In this document: piece after piece, positions 51,330 through 60,096 of the stretch
How the letters are laid out: each line of letters starts with the position of its first letter
How positions within the stretch are numbered: position 1 is the first letter of the stretch
DNA from: Oscillospiraceae bacterium
Lineage (GTDB): Bacteria; Bacillota; Clostridia; Oscillospirales; Acutalibacteraceae
Reading direction: 5' to 3'
NCBI GenBank assembly: GCA_031270605.1
Contig: JAISXG010000084.1
Coordinates: forward strand, 16,656 to 80,655
Length of the DNA stretch: 64,000 nucleotides
Made by a program: the position numbers and the translations under genes
Notes under the pieces: model-generated
What the model was told of the DNA's origin: nothing
The model's database searches: none
What the model saw: only the letters and a program-made list of their open reading frames with translations

Positions 51330-51367
51330 AAAAGCACACCAAGAAATCATGTTTCTGATGTGCTTTT
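51330..51367 (-). terminator. Terminator between two leftward genes
   Basis: AAAAGCACA/TGTGCTTTT (9 bp) encloses AGAAA/TTTCT; on the minus strand it ends in TTTT. It ends the gene at 51405 and lies upstream of the hydrolase at 49382-51283. Confidence 0.8.
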
Positions 51368-51404
51368 AGATACGAGGTTATTATAACATGAATTGTTGCA
51401 TAAT

Positions 51405-52697
51405 TCAAGCAAAAATAACATATTTATAGCCGCTGTTGTTCGCGTCTTTGGCAATGGATACAAGGAAAGAGCCGTCCGCCAGGGCGGTGGGGTCGACGAT
51501 ATACAGGAAGCTTTCGTTATAGTACAGCTCGCCTGCGGCTCCGGCCTTGTCCGCGATCGCGATTGCCGCAAAATTTTTGGAAATGCCCCGCAGCAGCACC
51601 TTGCCGGACTTTTCGTTCACGCTGAACAAATCAGGCTTGAATTCTTCGGAGCCTTCAAACGCAAGCGTGGTTTCCGCAAGCGTTTCGAGGTCTGTAAGTT
51701 TATAAGTGGCCTTTTCAAGCAGGTATTTGCCGGCGCGCAGATAGTCGTTTTTATAGCTGCCGCTGAAGGTCTTCACCGTTTCATAATCTTCGGAATTGTC
51801 TTTTTTGTTCAGCATAAGGGCAAAGCCGTTTTCGGTGTTTTTGAGAAAATAAAAGCCGTTTCCGTCCTCAGTGGCCCTGCAGTAATAATCCGCGACGTCA
51901 AGGGCGCGGCGCTGATTGTCCTTGTTGTTATATCCCGCTTCGCCGCTGCGGAAAATATCCGTTTGGTTGGCGTCGAGATGATAGTGCCTTGACGAGAAGA
52001 AAAACAGATATTTGCCGGCATCCTTGACCGCATCGGTTGTGATCATGTGATAGCCTTTTCTGTATGCGCCGCGCTCGTCGATGCCGCGGTTTGCGTCATA
52101 GAGCAGCTTTTTTGTTTCTTTGGACGAGGCGTTGAACTGAAAAGGCTCTTCATAAATTTTATCATTTAAAAAGAAGTTTTCTTTATTCGTGTCAACAAGC
52201 AAAAGATATGTATTTGACTTTGCGAACGTTTCGGGCAGGTTCATGAGCTTGAAAAACGCATAGTCATAATATTGCACATCGGCGTCTGAAATTTCGGTTG
52301 TGAACAGGCCGTAGCCGCTGACGGTGTCGCCCTGCTTATAATAATAGACCGTGGCGGGAATTTTCTGGTTGCTGCAGGTAACGCTCAGGTCATAGGAGCC
52401 GGTGGCCTCGACCTTGTTCATGGCGCCGTCTTCATACTTATAAAAAGCGACCTTCCCGCCGGTGCTGACCGTATAAAAGATGTTTTCGATATCAGACTCG
52501 AGCAGGGGCGTCTGCAGTTCGCCCTCGGTTTTGACAAGGGCGAGATACGCCTGGGTGTCGACTCCGTTTGGGGCCTTGCTTGTGGTTGTTGTGCCCGGCT
52601 GCGGGTCTGAGCCCCGCGTCAACAAGAAAATCAGGCCGCCAATGGCAGCCACAAGCACTATGCCGATAATACTGTAAAAACGTTTCGTTTTTTTCAT
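51405..52697 (-). CDS. Membrane-anchored extracytoplasmic protein of unknown function
   Basis: The 430-residue product has one N-terminal membrane segment (FYSIIGIVLVAAIGGLIFLL, about 7-26), a Thr/Pro linker (GTTTTSKAPNG) and a long extracytoplasmic region rich in Tyr, Lys, Asp and beta-strand-like segments. I recognise no family. The pattern of short repeated strands (for instance DLETLAETTLAFEGSEEF, GKVLLRGISKNFAAIAIADK) suggests a beta-propeller-like domain, but this is a guess. ATG 52697 has AGGAGGG six bases upstream. It follows the SDR gene on the same strand with a 115-base gap. Confidence 0.7.
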   Translation of the reverse strand: MKKTKRFYSIIGIVLVAAIGGLIFLLTRGSDPQPGTTTTSKAPNGVDTQAYLALVKTEGELQTPLLESDIENIFYTVSTGGKVAFYKYEDGAMNKVEATGSYDLSVTCSNQKIPATVYYYKQGDTVSGYGLFTTEISDADVQYYDYAFFKLMNLPETFAKSNTYLLLVDTNKENFFLNDKIYEEPFQFNASSKETKKLLYDANRGIDERGAYRKGYHMITTDAVKDAGKYLFFFSSRHYHLDANQTDIFRSGEAGYNNKDNQRRALDVADYYCRATEDGNGFYFLKNTENGFALMLNKKDNSEDYETVKTFSGSYKNDYLRAGKYLLEKATYKLTDLETLAETTLAFEGSEEFKPDLFSVNEKSGKVLLRGISKNFAAIAIADKAGAAGELYYNESFLYIVDPTALADGSFLVSIAKDANNSGYKYVIFA

Positions 52698-52812
52698 CAA
52701 AAACCCTCCTGATCCTATCGCACCGCGCCGGGCCTGTCCAAAAAACCGGCGCATGAAATCCTTTTTTCTCCGCAACGGGCACGCAGCCGATGTGCGGAGC
52801 GTTTTCGGGCTG

Positions 52813-53547
52813 CTAACAAACAAGGCCGCCGTTGACGCCTATTACCTGCCCGGTGAGGTAAGACGCGGCGTCGGACGCCAAAAAGCGCACGGCGCTTGCC
52901 ACTTCACCCGCCAGGCCGATGCGCCCCATGGGAATTTCTTCTTTTAACAGGGCAAGGTCGGCTTGTGAAAACGGGGAGAGCATGTCCGTTGCAATCGCCC
53001 CCGGCGCGACACAGTTCACCGTGATGCCGGACGGCGCAAGCTCTTTTGCCAGTGCTTTTGTCAGGCCGATGACGCCCGCCTTCGCGGCGGAGTAGTGCAC
53101 CTCGCACGAGGCCCCCGCCTGCCCCCACACAGAGGCGATGTTGATGATGCGCCCCGATTTCTGTTTCACCATTTCGGGAACGGCCTGCCTGCAGCAAAAG
53201 AATGTGCCCGAAAGGTTTGCGCCGAGCATTGCCTGCCAGTCTTCATCCGTAATATCCGTAAAAAGCTTCTGCTGCGCAATGCCGGCGTTGTTCACCAAAA
53301 CCGAAACGGGGCCGAACGTATCAGAAGCCTGCGCAAACATCTCAAAAACCGCATGGCTGCTTGAAATATCGCAGGCAATGGCCAGCGTTTGATGCCCGCG
53401 GGAGTTCAGCTCTGCTGAAAGCCGCAGCGCCTGTTTTTCGGATGTGTGATAACAAAAAGCCACGCGCAGGCCGTCACCGCACAGCCCGCGGACAATTTGT
53501 TCGCCGATGCCTTTCGCGCCGCCGGTGACAAGGGCTGTTTGCGGCAT
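52813..53547 (-). CDS. Short-chain dehydrogenase/reductase, FabG-like
   Basis: The 244-residue SDR has the NAD(P)-binding TGGAKGIGEQIV (TGxxxGIG), the structural NNAG motif (VLVNNAGIAQQ), the catalytic Ser in IINIASVWGQ and YSAAK (Tyr and Lys), and the FabG-like end YLTGQVIGVNGG. It is most like 3-oxoacyl-ACP reductases, but there is no fab cluster here, so the substrate is open. Start 53547 has AAAGGAG ten bases ahead. Confidence 0.88.
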   Translation of the reverse strand: MPQTALVTGGAKGIGEQIVRGLCGDGLRVAFCYHTSEKQALRLSAELNSRGHQTLAIACDISSSHAVFEMFAQASDTFGPVSVLVNNAGIAQQKLFTDITDEDWQAMLGANLSGTFFCCRQAVPEMVKQKSGRIINIASVWGQAGASCEVHYSAAKAGVIGLTKALAKELAPSGITVNCVAPGAIATDMLSPFSQADLALLKEEIPMGRIGLAGEVASAVRFLASDAASYLTGQVIGVNGGLVC

Positions 53548-53624
53548 AAAAACACAGCTCCTTTCCCAAAAGCATAGATACATGAGCGCAAGACGCTCAA
53601 AGTTTTGCGCTCACAAGAGTTTAT

Positions 53625-53661
53625 GCAAAAATGCCGCCCGTCAAAATGAGCGGCATTTTGC
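53625..53661 (-). terminator. Terminator of the lipoprotein gene at 53689
   Basis: GCGGCATTTTTGC pairs with GCAAAATGCCGC on the minus strand (about 11 bp) with a T run in the downstream arm. It separates the lipoprotein gene from the SDR. Confidence 0.75.
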
Positions 53662-53688
53662 TTGAAGCCGTAAACCTTTTTGTTTTTT

Positions 53689-54603
53689 TTAAGAGGTCAT
53701 GCCCATGTCGGTGAAGAAGGAAATCATGTTTTGCTTTTTGTAGCCCGAGATGGGATTGACGTCTGAAAGCTGGATGTTCGCGTTAAACTTTGAAATTTGC
53801 ATATTCAGCCCGGCCTTGCCGCTTGCGTCGACCGACTCGAATTTTACTGGGTTGTTGCCCTTGAGATAAACGTACATGGTTTCGCCGCTTGCGCCTTTAT
53901 AAGTATAACGGGTGACGGCCTGACCGTCAAGAGAAACGGTTGAGATCTGGGGCTCGGAGCTTGTGCTGAAAATGCTTTTGAACGCGTCCGTCGCGCTGCT
54001 GATGTTGAGGTCATCCAAATTCATGCCCTGCGCTTTCATCAGCGTTTTGCTGATGGTCGTATAGGTTTGCTTCTGGGTGTTGATCAAGTAAAATTCATTG
54101 TCATAAATGCCGACGGAAAGGCGGGTGTTTTCGTCAAAATCCATTTCCACGCGCATGTTTTGGTCATACAGCATAATGTCTATTTCTGTGGTCTTGCCTT
54201 CGGCGTCAGTCATGGCGCAAACCATGTGGAAACGGTTTGCATTGAATGCGTTGGCAATGGTCTGAATGGCTTGCGAGGCCGTATTCGGGTCAGATTGCTG
54301 CCCCGTGATGGTTGTTTGCGTTTGCCCGGACGGTGCGTTCGCCGGAGCGGTTGTGTTCTGGCCGATCGGCACATAAACGTTGTTTATGATTTCCTTGCCG
54401 TTTTCATCCGTCGTTTTCATGGTGACGTTCTGGCCGCTTGCGTCCGTCAGGTGCTCAAGACCCTCCGGCGCGGGCTTTGTTGTGGCCGTTGTGTTGGAGC
54501 CGCCGGTTGTGGTTTCTGGCTTGTCAGGGGTGCAGCTTGAAAAAACAAGTGCAAGAACCAGTGTCAATGCGCCAAATGAAATCACTATTTTTTTGGTGTT
54601 CAC
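53689..54603 (-). CDS. Lipoprotein, LolA/LppX-like candidate, unknown function
   Basis: The 304-residue lipoprotein (lipobox LVFSSC, Cys near 24) has a Thr-rich linker (about 30-50), a short DASGQNVTMKTTDENGKEI region, and a C-terminal part of about 190 residues with alternating strands (RVEMDFDENTRLSVGIYDNE, YTTISKTLMKAQG, VTRYTYKGASGETMYVYLKG). That pattern suggests a half-barrel of the LolA/outer-surface lipoprotein type, but I assign no function. Start has AGTG.. weak Shine-Dalgarno; a GGTAGTGTG run lies upstream. The gene has its own leader of about 100 bases. Confidence 0.65.
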   Translation of the reverse strand: MNTKKIVISFGALTLVLALVFSSCTPDKPETTTGGSNTTATTKPAPEGLEHLTDASGQNVTMKTTDENGKEIINNVYVPIGQNTTAPANAPSGQTQTTITGQQSDPNTASQAIQTIANAFNANRFHMVCAMTDAEGKTTEIDIMLYDQNMRVEMDFDENTRLSVGIYDNEFYLINTQKQTYTTISKTLMKAQGMNLDDLNISSATDAFKSIFSTSSEPQISTVSLDGQAVTRYTYKGASGETMYVYLKGNNPVKFESVDASGKAGLNMQISKFNANIQLSDVNPISGYKKQNMISFFTDMGMTS

Positions 54604-54842
54604 TTTTTATCACACTACCTTTTTAGAATAAATTACAAAAGAGTCCCGGTTGCACCTATTCTCATAAAGCTGCAAACAATAGGAGGGATTTATAGATACA
54701 AACATCTTGTACCTATTATTTTACTGGAACACATTTCAAAAATCAAGAAACAATTTGTGACGAAAAGATTAACGTTGGATGGGGCACAGGCACAATTGCA
54801 AGAAAATTGTCACAGTACCTGTAAAACAGGCGGCAGCGTATG

Positions 54843-55682
54843 TCAATCTTTGCGCTCCGCTTGCAAAACGGCCGCGAACAGGTCGTCCAGCCAGCCGCCT
54901 TCAAACAGCTCAATCACGCCGCCGTCGGCGGCGGACGCAAGGCGCGGGTCGATGGGCAGCTTTGCGGTGGTTTCAATCCCGTGCGACGCGGCAACCGCGT
55001 CCACGCGGCTTTCGCCGAAAACAGAGTACTGCTTGCCGCAGTCGGGGCAGGTGACATAGCTCATGTTTTCAACAATCCCCAGCACGGGCACGTGCATCAT
55101 CTCGGCCATTTTGACTGCCTTTTCCACAATCATGCCCACAAGCTCCTGCGGCGAGGTCACAATGACGATGCCGTCAAGCGGAACAGACTGAAACACCGTC
55201 AGCGGCACGTCGCCCGTGCCGGGAGGCATGTCGATGAACATAATGTCCACGTCGCCCCACACGACGTCCGTCCAGAACTGCTTGACGGTGCCCGCAATGA
55301 TGGGGCCGCGCCAGACGACAGGGTCGGTTTCGTTTTCAACCAGCAGGTTGAGTGATATGACCGAAATGCCTGTTTTGGTTTTGACAGGATAAATACCGAA
55401 CTCGCCGCCCATTGCCTTTTCATGCAGGCCGAACAGCTTGGGGATGGACGGGCCGGTGATGTCCGCGTCCAGAACCGCGGTTGCAAGCCCGTTTCTGCGC
55501 GAGAGCACAGACAGCAGGGAGGTAACGAGCGATTTGCCCACGCCGCCCTTGCCGCTGACGACGCCGACGACTTTTTTAATGCTGCTCAGCTCGTGGGGCT
55601 TTTCAAGAAAGCTCTTGGGGTCCTTGCGCTCGGCGCAGTCGCTTTGGCAGGACGAACAGCTGCCGGAACAGGTTTCACTCAT
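54843..55682 (-). CDS. Mrp/NBP35-family iron-sulfur carrier ATPase
   Basis: The 279-residue P-loop ATPase helps load Fe-S clusters. N-terminal Cys cluster (SETCSGSCSSCQSDC), deviant Walker A VVSGKGGVGKSLVTS, switch DIMFIDMPPGTGDVPLT and the C-terminal CXXC pair in VTCPDCGKQY. The ATG at 55682 has AAGGTGG upstream with nine bases spacing and keeps the Cys-rich start; an upstream in-frame start has no such site. It is a single gene; ample clients in this window are the hydrogenases. Confidence 0.93.
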   Translation of the reverse strand: MSETCSGSCSSCQSDCAERKDPKSFLEKPHELSSIKKVVGVVSGKGGVGKSLVTSLLSVLSRRNGLATAVLDADITGPSIPKLFGLHEKAMGGEFGIYPVKTKTGISVISLNLLVENETDPVVWRGPIIAGTVKQFWTDVVWGDVDIMFIDMPPGTGDVPLTVFQSVPLDGIVIVTSPQELVGMIVEKAVKMAEMMHVPVLGIVENMSYVTCPDCGKQYSVFGESRVDAVAASHGIETTAKLPIDPRLASAADGGVIELFEGGWLDDLFAAVLQAERKD

Positions 55683-55813
55683 TGTAATAACCACCTTCTG
55701 AAGGGTGCCGCATGCAAATTTCCGCAACACCGTAATGTTTCATAAAATAGTATCGCCGCAATCCGGCAATCTATGAAAGATATGCATTAACTTAAAAATG
55801 AGACGGCCCGCGC

Positions 55814-55875
55814 GTGTAAAACTTATATCAAAGGTTTTCACATGTGCTTTCGAATGTTTTCTAAGCTAATATACG
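55814..55875 (+). repeat. Short dispersed repeat, copy 2
   Basis: A 62-base stretch matching 39466-39528 at about 70% of positions. It lies in the 265-base gap between the Mrp gene and the AlkZ-like gene, which holds no other feature I can name. Confidence 0.5.
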
Positions 55876-55947
55876 CCTGTTTGCGTCGGATGTCAAGAAA
55901 TCAGCGGGTTTCGGCATGGAGAGCAGCCGCTTTGTCGGAGATCGGCA

Positions 55948-56979
55948 TTACAGATCGACTCCGTTGAAACGCTTCACCGGGCTGAGCTCGGGATCATTCA
56001 CGCGGTAAACGGCCTGCAAAATTTCGTCATCCCGGCTGGGCGCCTCTGTGACCACATCTTCAATCATATAAGGGCCGTTTTTAAAATGCCCCAGCACCAC
56101 GCCGCTGAATTCGCCGTCGATGAGCAGATATTGCAAACTGTCATAGTCGGGATGCCTGTATTTTTCTTTGAGCCGGTGCTCGTTGGATTTTACAAGAAAA
56201 TCATTGCGGTGCATGGCAAAAACGCCGCGTGGCGCAGGGGTGAGCGTGCTTTCTAACAAAGGAAGGTCGGCGGTGAGCACATAGCCGTCTTCGGCTTCAC
56301 ACAAAATGCCCTCGTTGACCAGTGCCTGCACACTTGTCGTGATTTCTTTTTCGGGCAGCTTGAAGAATGATTTTGCCATTTTTGAGTCAAACAGAACATT
56401 GCGAAAGGCAAACCGCCGCAGCATGGTTTGCAGCGCTTCCTGCCGCGTGTATTTTTGCGTGTCAACATGGGGGAACATTTCAGAGAAGCGATACCAGCCC
56501 CTGTCCCACTCGCCGTTGTATTGGTCTTCATAAATGAAAAACGCCTCCTGCAAGCGGTGGAGCACGGGCGTGATCTCCTTCACGAGCATGCCGGTCAGCT
56601 CTTTCATCTGTTGAATGTTGAGCGGCCCCTCCCGCTCGATCAGTTCCAAAAGAGTTTGCTGGGCGAGAGTCCTGTTTGCAAGGGGTTTTCGGCACAGGCA
56701 CGTGAACAGTTCCATATCCTCTTGCATGACCCAGCCGAGGTTGCCGCCCAAAAAGCGCCCTTTGACGAGCGCGCGGCTTTCTTGACGGGCGCGGTTATAC
56801 TCCTTGTCGTCAAACGCGGCGCGAAAGGTGATGCTCGGCGGGTCGCCGAAGCCGTTCCAATAGACATTCTGCCCGGGCTGGGTGTCGCGGTAGAGTTCGA
56901 GATATTCCCGCTCGTCTGCCTGCCGTGCAAGATGCTGCCGCTCCATGCGCAGGGAGTTGACTTGCAGCTTGGTGAACAT
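55948..56979 (-). CDS. Winged-helix DNA-binding protein, AlkZ/YcaQ-like
   Basis: The 343-residue product resembles the winged-helix AlkZ/YcaQ DNA glycosylase family (HTH_42): an N-terminal helical part, then ESRALVKGRFLGGNLGWVMQ, winged-helix-like segments (LLELIEREGPLNIQQMKELTG; ALQTMLRRFAFRNVLFDSK) and a beta-rich end with YDSLQYLLIDGEFSGVVLGH. I do not see the catalytic Q-x-Q/D pattern clearly, so glycosylase activity is not claimed. It precedes no obvious partner; the AraC/GyrI gene is next on the same strand. Confidence 0.6.
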   Translation of the reverse strand: MFTKLQVNSLRMERQHLARQADEREYLELYRDTQPGQNVYWNGFGDPPSITFRAAFDDKEYNRARQESRALVKGRFLGGNLGWVMQEDMELFTCLCRKPLANRTLAQQTLLELIEREGPLNIQQMKELTGMLVKEITPVLHRLQEAFFIYEDQYNGEWDRGWYRFSEMFPHVDTQKYTRQEALQTMLRRFAFRNVLFDSKMAKSFFKLPEKEITTSVQALVNEGILCEAEDGYVLTADLPLLESTLTPAPRGVFAMHRNDFLVKSNEHRLKEKYRHPDYDSLQYLLIDGEFSGVVLGHFKNGPYMIEDVVTEAPSRDDEILQAVYRVNDPELSPVKRFNGVDL

Positions 56980-57052
56980 GGTTTTCGACCCCCTTTGTTT
57001 TCAGTATCAAAAGTATATCGTGTTTCTTATACATTTACAAGCATCTGGCGGC

Positions 57053-57090
57053 AAAAAAACCGGCTGCGCACCCAAAACAGGTACACAGCC
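57053..57090 (-). terminator. Terminator of the AraC/GyrI gene
   Basis: On the minus strand GGCTGTG pairs with CGCAGCC (one G-U), followed by GGTTTTTTT. It lies 15 bases after the stop of the gene at 57105. Confidence 0.78.
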
Positions 57091-57104
57091 GCCGGCAGAT
57101 GTGT

Positions 57105-57971
57105 TCATTTTTTCATAACGGGAATCCAGACCTCGCTTTTGCTGTCGGGTTTGCTGACGTCCTCGTCATAATAGACCTCGATGTCAGGCGCGTTGCCGTA
57201 TTCGTAACCCGAGCCTGGCAGCCATTCGGTCACGATGCGCTTTTGCAGCTCCTGTATGGCTGCCGGCATGGGGCCGGTGCACTCGAAAATGGCCCACGTG
57301 GCGGCGGGCATCGTGAATTCCTCCATGCCCACGGGCGCAGGGATTGCGGACGCGGCGGCGATATAATAGTCAAATTTGTTTTCATGGGGCACCATGTCGC
57401 ATGCGCTGATGCCCAGCATGCCCATCGGTTCGCCGTTCATCAGCCGCACGATTTCCGCCGCCTTGCCGCTCTGGACCGTTTCTGCCCAGAATGCGGGGAT
57501 TTGGGCGTAGCACACCCCGTTCTCCATGGTGCTGGAACACTTCGCGCCCACAACGCGGAAGGCGCTTTTTTCTTCGATTCGATACTGCATGATGCTTGCT
57601 CCTTTAACTGAAATGTGAAAGGAGATCGGTGGATAGGCCTTGAGCACAACGCCCTTTTGACGCGCGGCGTTCGGCGTGAGCCCGTGCATGTTCTGAAACG
57701 CTCTTGTGAACGCGGTTGGGGATTCATAGCCGTATTTCAGGGCGATGTCAATGACCTTTTCGCCGCTGTTCTGCAGATCCACTGCCGCGAGCGACAGCCG
57801 CCGCAGGCGGATGTATTCAGACAGCGGCACCTCGGCCATATAAGAGAACATGCGCTGAAAGTGATAGACCGAGCAGCACGCCTTTTGCGCAATCGCCGCG
57901 TAGTCAAGCTCGTCTGCCAGATGTTCTTCCACATAGTCGAGCGCTTCGTTCATCCGTTTGAGCCAATCCAT
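57105..57971 (-). CDS. AraC-family regulator with GyrI-like effector domain
   Basis: The 288-residue regulator has an N-terminal AraC double helix-turn-helix (AAIAQKACCSVYHFQRMFSY, then VIDIALKYGYESPTAFTRAF) and a C-terminal GyrI/BmrR-like ligand domain (about 125-288, FRVVGAKCSS; WAIFECTGPMPAAIQELQKR). Relatives bind hydrophobic cations or small ligands and control efflux or stress genes (Rob/SoxS-like). Its target is not evident; the ECF transporter upstream is under a riboswitch and is unlikely to be its target. Confidence 0.92.
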   Translation of the reverse strand: MDWLKRMNEALDYVEEHLADELDYAAIAQKACCSVYHFQRMFSYMAEVPLSEYIRLRRLSLAAVDLQNSGEKVIDIALKYGYESPTAFTRAFQNMHGLTPNAARQKGVVLKAYPPISFHISVKGASIMQYRIEEKSAFRVVGAKCSSTMENGVCYAQIPAFWAETVQSGKAAEIVRLMNGEPMGMLGISACDMVPHENKFDYYIAAASAIPAPVGMEEFTMPAATWAIFECTGPMPAAIQELQKRIVTEWLPGSGYEYGNAPDIEVYYDEDVSKPDSKSEVWIPVMKK

Positions 57972-58049
57972 AAAGTCTCTCCTTTCCGTGTTTCAGTGTA
58001 TCAGGAAGCGGTCAGGGCTTCCTCTCTTTTCATGCACGATTATGCGAGG

Positions 58050-58928
58050 TCATTTTACGAGCGTTTTCAGCCCCTGCTGTTTTTTGAAGATGCCGAGCAG
58101 CAGAGCCACAAAATAAACCTGCACCGAGCTTGTCAGAAGATCCTCGATGATGCGCGGGATCAGCAGCACCGAAAACGGCAGCAGCTTCCATGACTCGATC
58201 GTTTCCCGCAGAACAACGGTGTTTAAGGTCGTGACCACAAGGCCCGCGAGCACCATCATGATCAGCAGCGGCAGAATCTGCATCTTGTTCTCACCTTTTA
58301 AGAGTTTCTTTGACAAAACGAAATCGGCGATTAAGAGAAGAATGCCGAACGCGGCCGCGCCGACGACGCCCGCGGTCACAAAAATGATATAGGTCGCGAG
58401 CGTGCCGCCCGGGTCCTTTGCGCCGGCGGTTCGTGTGATCAAGAGGCGGCTCACGAGGTGCATGCCTTCTGTCGCAACGTCCTCGGGCGGGGTGTTTTCA
58501 TAAAAGCTTTTGTCAATGCCGTCGGCTGCGAGAAAAGCGATGTTGCAAATGCCGAGCAGCAAAATCAAAACAGAAAATACGGCGACCGCAACGCGCATTT
58601 TCGCGCTGTTTTTGTTGCGCAGCGCCATCCAAAGCAGGCCGCGCAAAGCGCCGCCCAAGGCCACCGCCAGCGTCATGAACGGCAGGTATGCCCCCGTGGG
58701 CTTGAGCAGAAAGCCTAAAATATCTGAGAGCGCGGCCACGATCGCGCCGTAAACAGGGCCGAACAGGATTGCCGGCATCATGGAAAAAATGCCCGAGATG
58801 TCAATGCGCATGCCGTTTTGCCCGAACAGGGGAACATAGAACGAAAACACGGTTTTCACCACGACCGCAATGCTGAGAAATACCGCGGAAACCGTCATGC
58901 GGCGCACATATAAAGATGACTTTTTCAA
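58050..58928 (-). CDS. folT: Folate ECF transporter S-component
   Basis: The 292-residue membrane protein binds a vitamin for energy-coupling-factor import. ECF S motifs: VSAVFLSIAVVVKTVFSFYV, SMMPAILFGPVYGAIVAALS and ILGFLLKPTGAYLPFMTLAV, which resemble FolT; the loop-rich middle is larger than in typical FolT (~170 residues). The THF riboswitch upstream supports folate as the ligand. TTG 58928 is the start, with AAAGGAG eight bases ahead. The shared EcfA/A'/T genes are not in this window. Confidence 0.82.
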   Translation of the reverse strand: MKKSSLYVRRMTVSAVFLSIAVVVKTVFSFYVPLFGQNGMRIDISGIFSMMPAILFGPVYGAIVAALSDILGFLLKPTGAYLPFMTLAVALGGALRGLLWMALRNKNSAKMRVAVAVFSVLILLLGICNIAFLAADGIDKSFYENTPPEDVATEGMHLVSRLLITRTAGAKDPGGTLATYIIFVTAGVVGAAAFGILLLIADFVLSKKLLKGENKMQILPLLIMMVLAGLVVTTLNTVVLRETIESWKLLPFSVLLIPRIIEDLLTSSVQVYFVALLLGIFKKQQGLKTLVK

Positions 58929-59031
58929 TTGAATGACTCCTTTGGGCCGCAAACGGGCGATGCCCGGTCATACGCGGCCGATACGATTTTAGTGTTGGCA
59001 AATATTCAATTGAACGTTATGTTTTTCTCAT

Positions 59032-59076
59032 AAAAAACACCTCCGGCAACGCAGCACAGCTGCATAACCGAAGGCG
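59032..59076 (-). terminator. Riboswitch-controlled terminator of folT
   Basis: On the minus strand CGCCTTCGG pairs with CCGGAGGTG (two G-U pairs) and encloses GCAGC/GCTGC, followed by TTTTTT. An alternative antiterminator, CTGCATAA (59102-59095) with TTATGCAG (59067-59060), overlaps both this terminator and the 3' strand of riboswitch P1, so ligand binding should favour termination. Confidence 0.82.
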
Positions 59077-59098
59077 AAATTATCACCGAGCTATTTAT

Positions 59099-59247
59099 GC
59101 AGCAGCGGGATGCGAACCCTGCACCGCAAGCCGTCGTGTGTTTTTTCATCATGAAGCACACGCCCCTGGCTTTTCGTCCCCCTGACAACTCCCCGTTCAG
59201 AAGGCACTGCAAATCTGCGATTTAACGCGCAGGATTCTACTCTGCTT
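59099..59247 (-). ncRNA. Tetrahydrofolate (THF) riboswitch aptamer
   Basis: On the minus strand the aptamer reads AGCAGAGTAG, then AATCCTGC and GCGTTAA; the distal part has GCGGTGCAGGGTT and GCATCCCGCTGCT. P1 pairs AGCAG with CTGCT and P2 pairs AATCCTGC with GCAGGGTT (one G-U), as in the folT-associated THF riboswitch class. The central P3 region is long (about 90 bases) and contains a CGTGTG/CACACG hairpin. It precedes folT and is followed by the terminator/antiterminator pair. Confidence 0.85.
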
Positions 59248-59310
59248 TTTTTAATTGTCAATCATGCCGCCGCGCGGCCGAAACCGAAACGCGTTTTGTT
59301 CGGCGAAAGT

Positions 59311-59339
59311 ATAGTATCACAGTTTTCAAATTTTGTCAA
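59311..59339 (-). promoter_or_regulatory. Promoter of the folT transcript
   Basis: On the minus strand TTGACA (59339-59334), 17 bases, TACTAT (59316-59311). It lies about 65 bases upstream of the aptamer. Confidence 0.7.
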
Positions 59340-59350
59340 TTGCCGAGCGG

Positions 59351-59437
59351 GTGTTACTTACAGTTGATGGCAGAATTGCTCTAAAAGAAAAAGGTGCGAA
59401 GACTCTCCCTGAAATGCAAAATAGCATGGTTGTATGA
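59351..59437 (+). pseudogene. Possible gene remnant (28 codons)
   Basis: An open frame reads VLLTVDGRIALKEKGAKTLP and ends at TGA after MQNSMVV. It looks more protein-like than its AT-rich surroundings, without a ribosome binding site. It may be the 3' end of a lost gene. The rest of 59438-59512 shows nothing. Confidence 0.3.
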
Positions 59438-59512
59438 TGCTTATAAAAATCAAAAACAAAACCGATTGCGTGGCCGGCTTTTAGTCCATGATTGTTAGCA
59501 GTGTTTTAGCGT

Positions 59513-60016
59513 TTATTCATAAAGTCCTTCGGTGGATGCGCCGCTTTTTCCGGTGATGCCGATCACCCGCGGCCATTTGTTGGTTTCAATGATTGTTGTG
59601 GCATTAATGTTTCCTAAATGGGCATAAAAATGCCGAAATTGTGACAAGATCAGGGAGAGCCTGTTTGAATGGCAGCCCTTGGGAATTTCATATAGCATAT
59701 CATCTGTAAGGGCATCCAAATAACTTGTAATTTTATTGCGGATGCTCTCAAGATAGCACGACAGTTCCTCTTTTGAAAGGGCTTTTTCACTGACATGATT
59801 CAATGAATTTAAGTTTTCTTCATGAAAAACAGGTTCGTCCTATTGTTTCGGGTTTATGAACCATTGGTCACAGGAATGAAGCATGTGATATACATGTTTC
59901 CATACCGGCAGGTCACAAAGGATGAAATCCAAATTGCAGGTTTGCAGCATGATGTTTGCATTGTCAAACAGAACTTGTGTGCTTTTGCTGATTATGCTGA
60001 CCAGTTCGCGAGTCAT
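59513..60016 (-). pseudogene. DinB-like protein gene interrupted by an amber codon
   Basis: The minus-strand frame starts at ATG 60016 with GGAGAT upstream and reads MTRELVSIISKSTQVLFDNA, then CDLPVWKHVYHMLHSCDQW, a His-containing DinB/DUF-type helix. It hits TAG at 59842-59840 (codon 59) and continues in the same frame, DEPVFHEENLNSLNHVSEKA, to RLSLILSQFRHFYAHLGNIN and the natural stop at 59513. The whole, 167 codons, is the size of DinB-family proteins, with no other lesion, so the decay is recent or the codon is read through. An internal ATG could yield only the last 96 residues. Confidence 0.78.
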
Positions 60017-60096
60017 AATTTCATCTCCGTTTCACAAATCATAAGGAGCGTTGCTTTATACAGTCAAACAGAAGGTTTGTTTATGTTTCATTTTGT

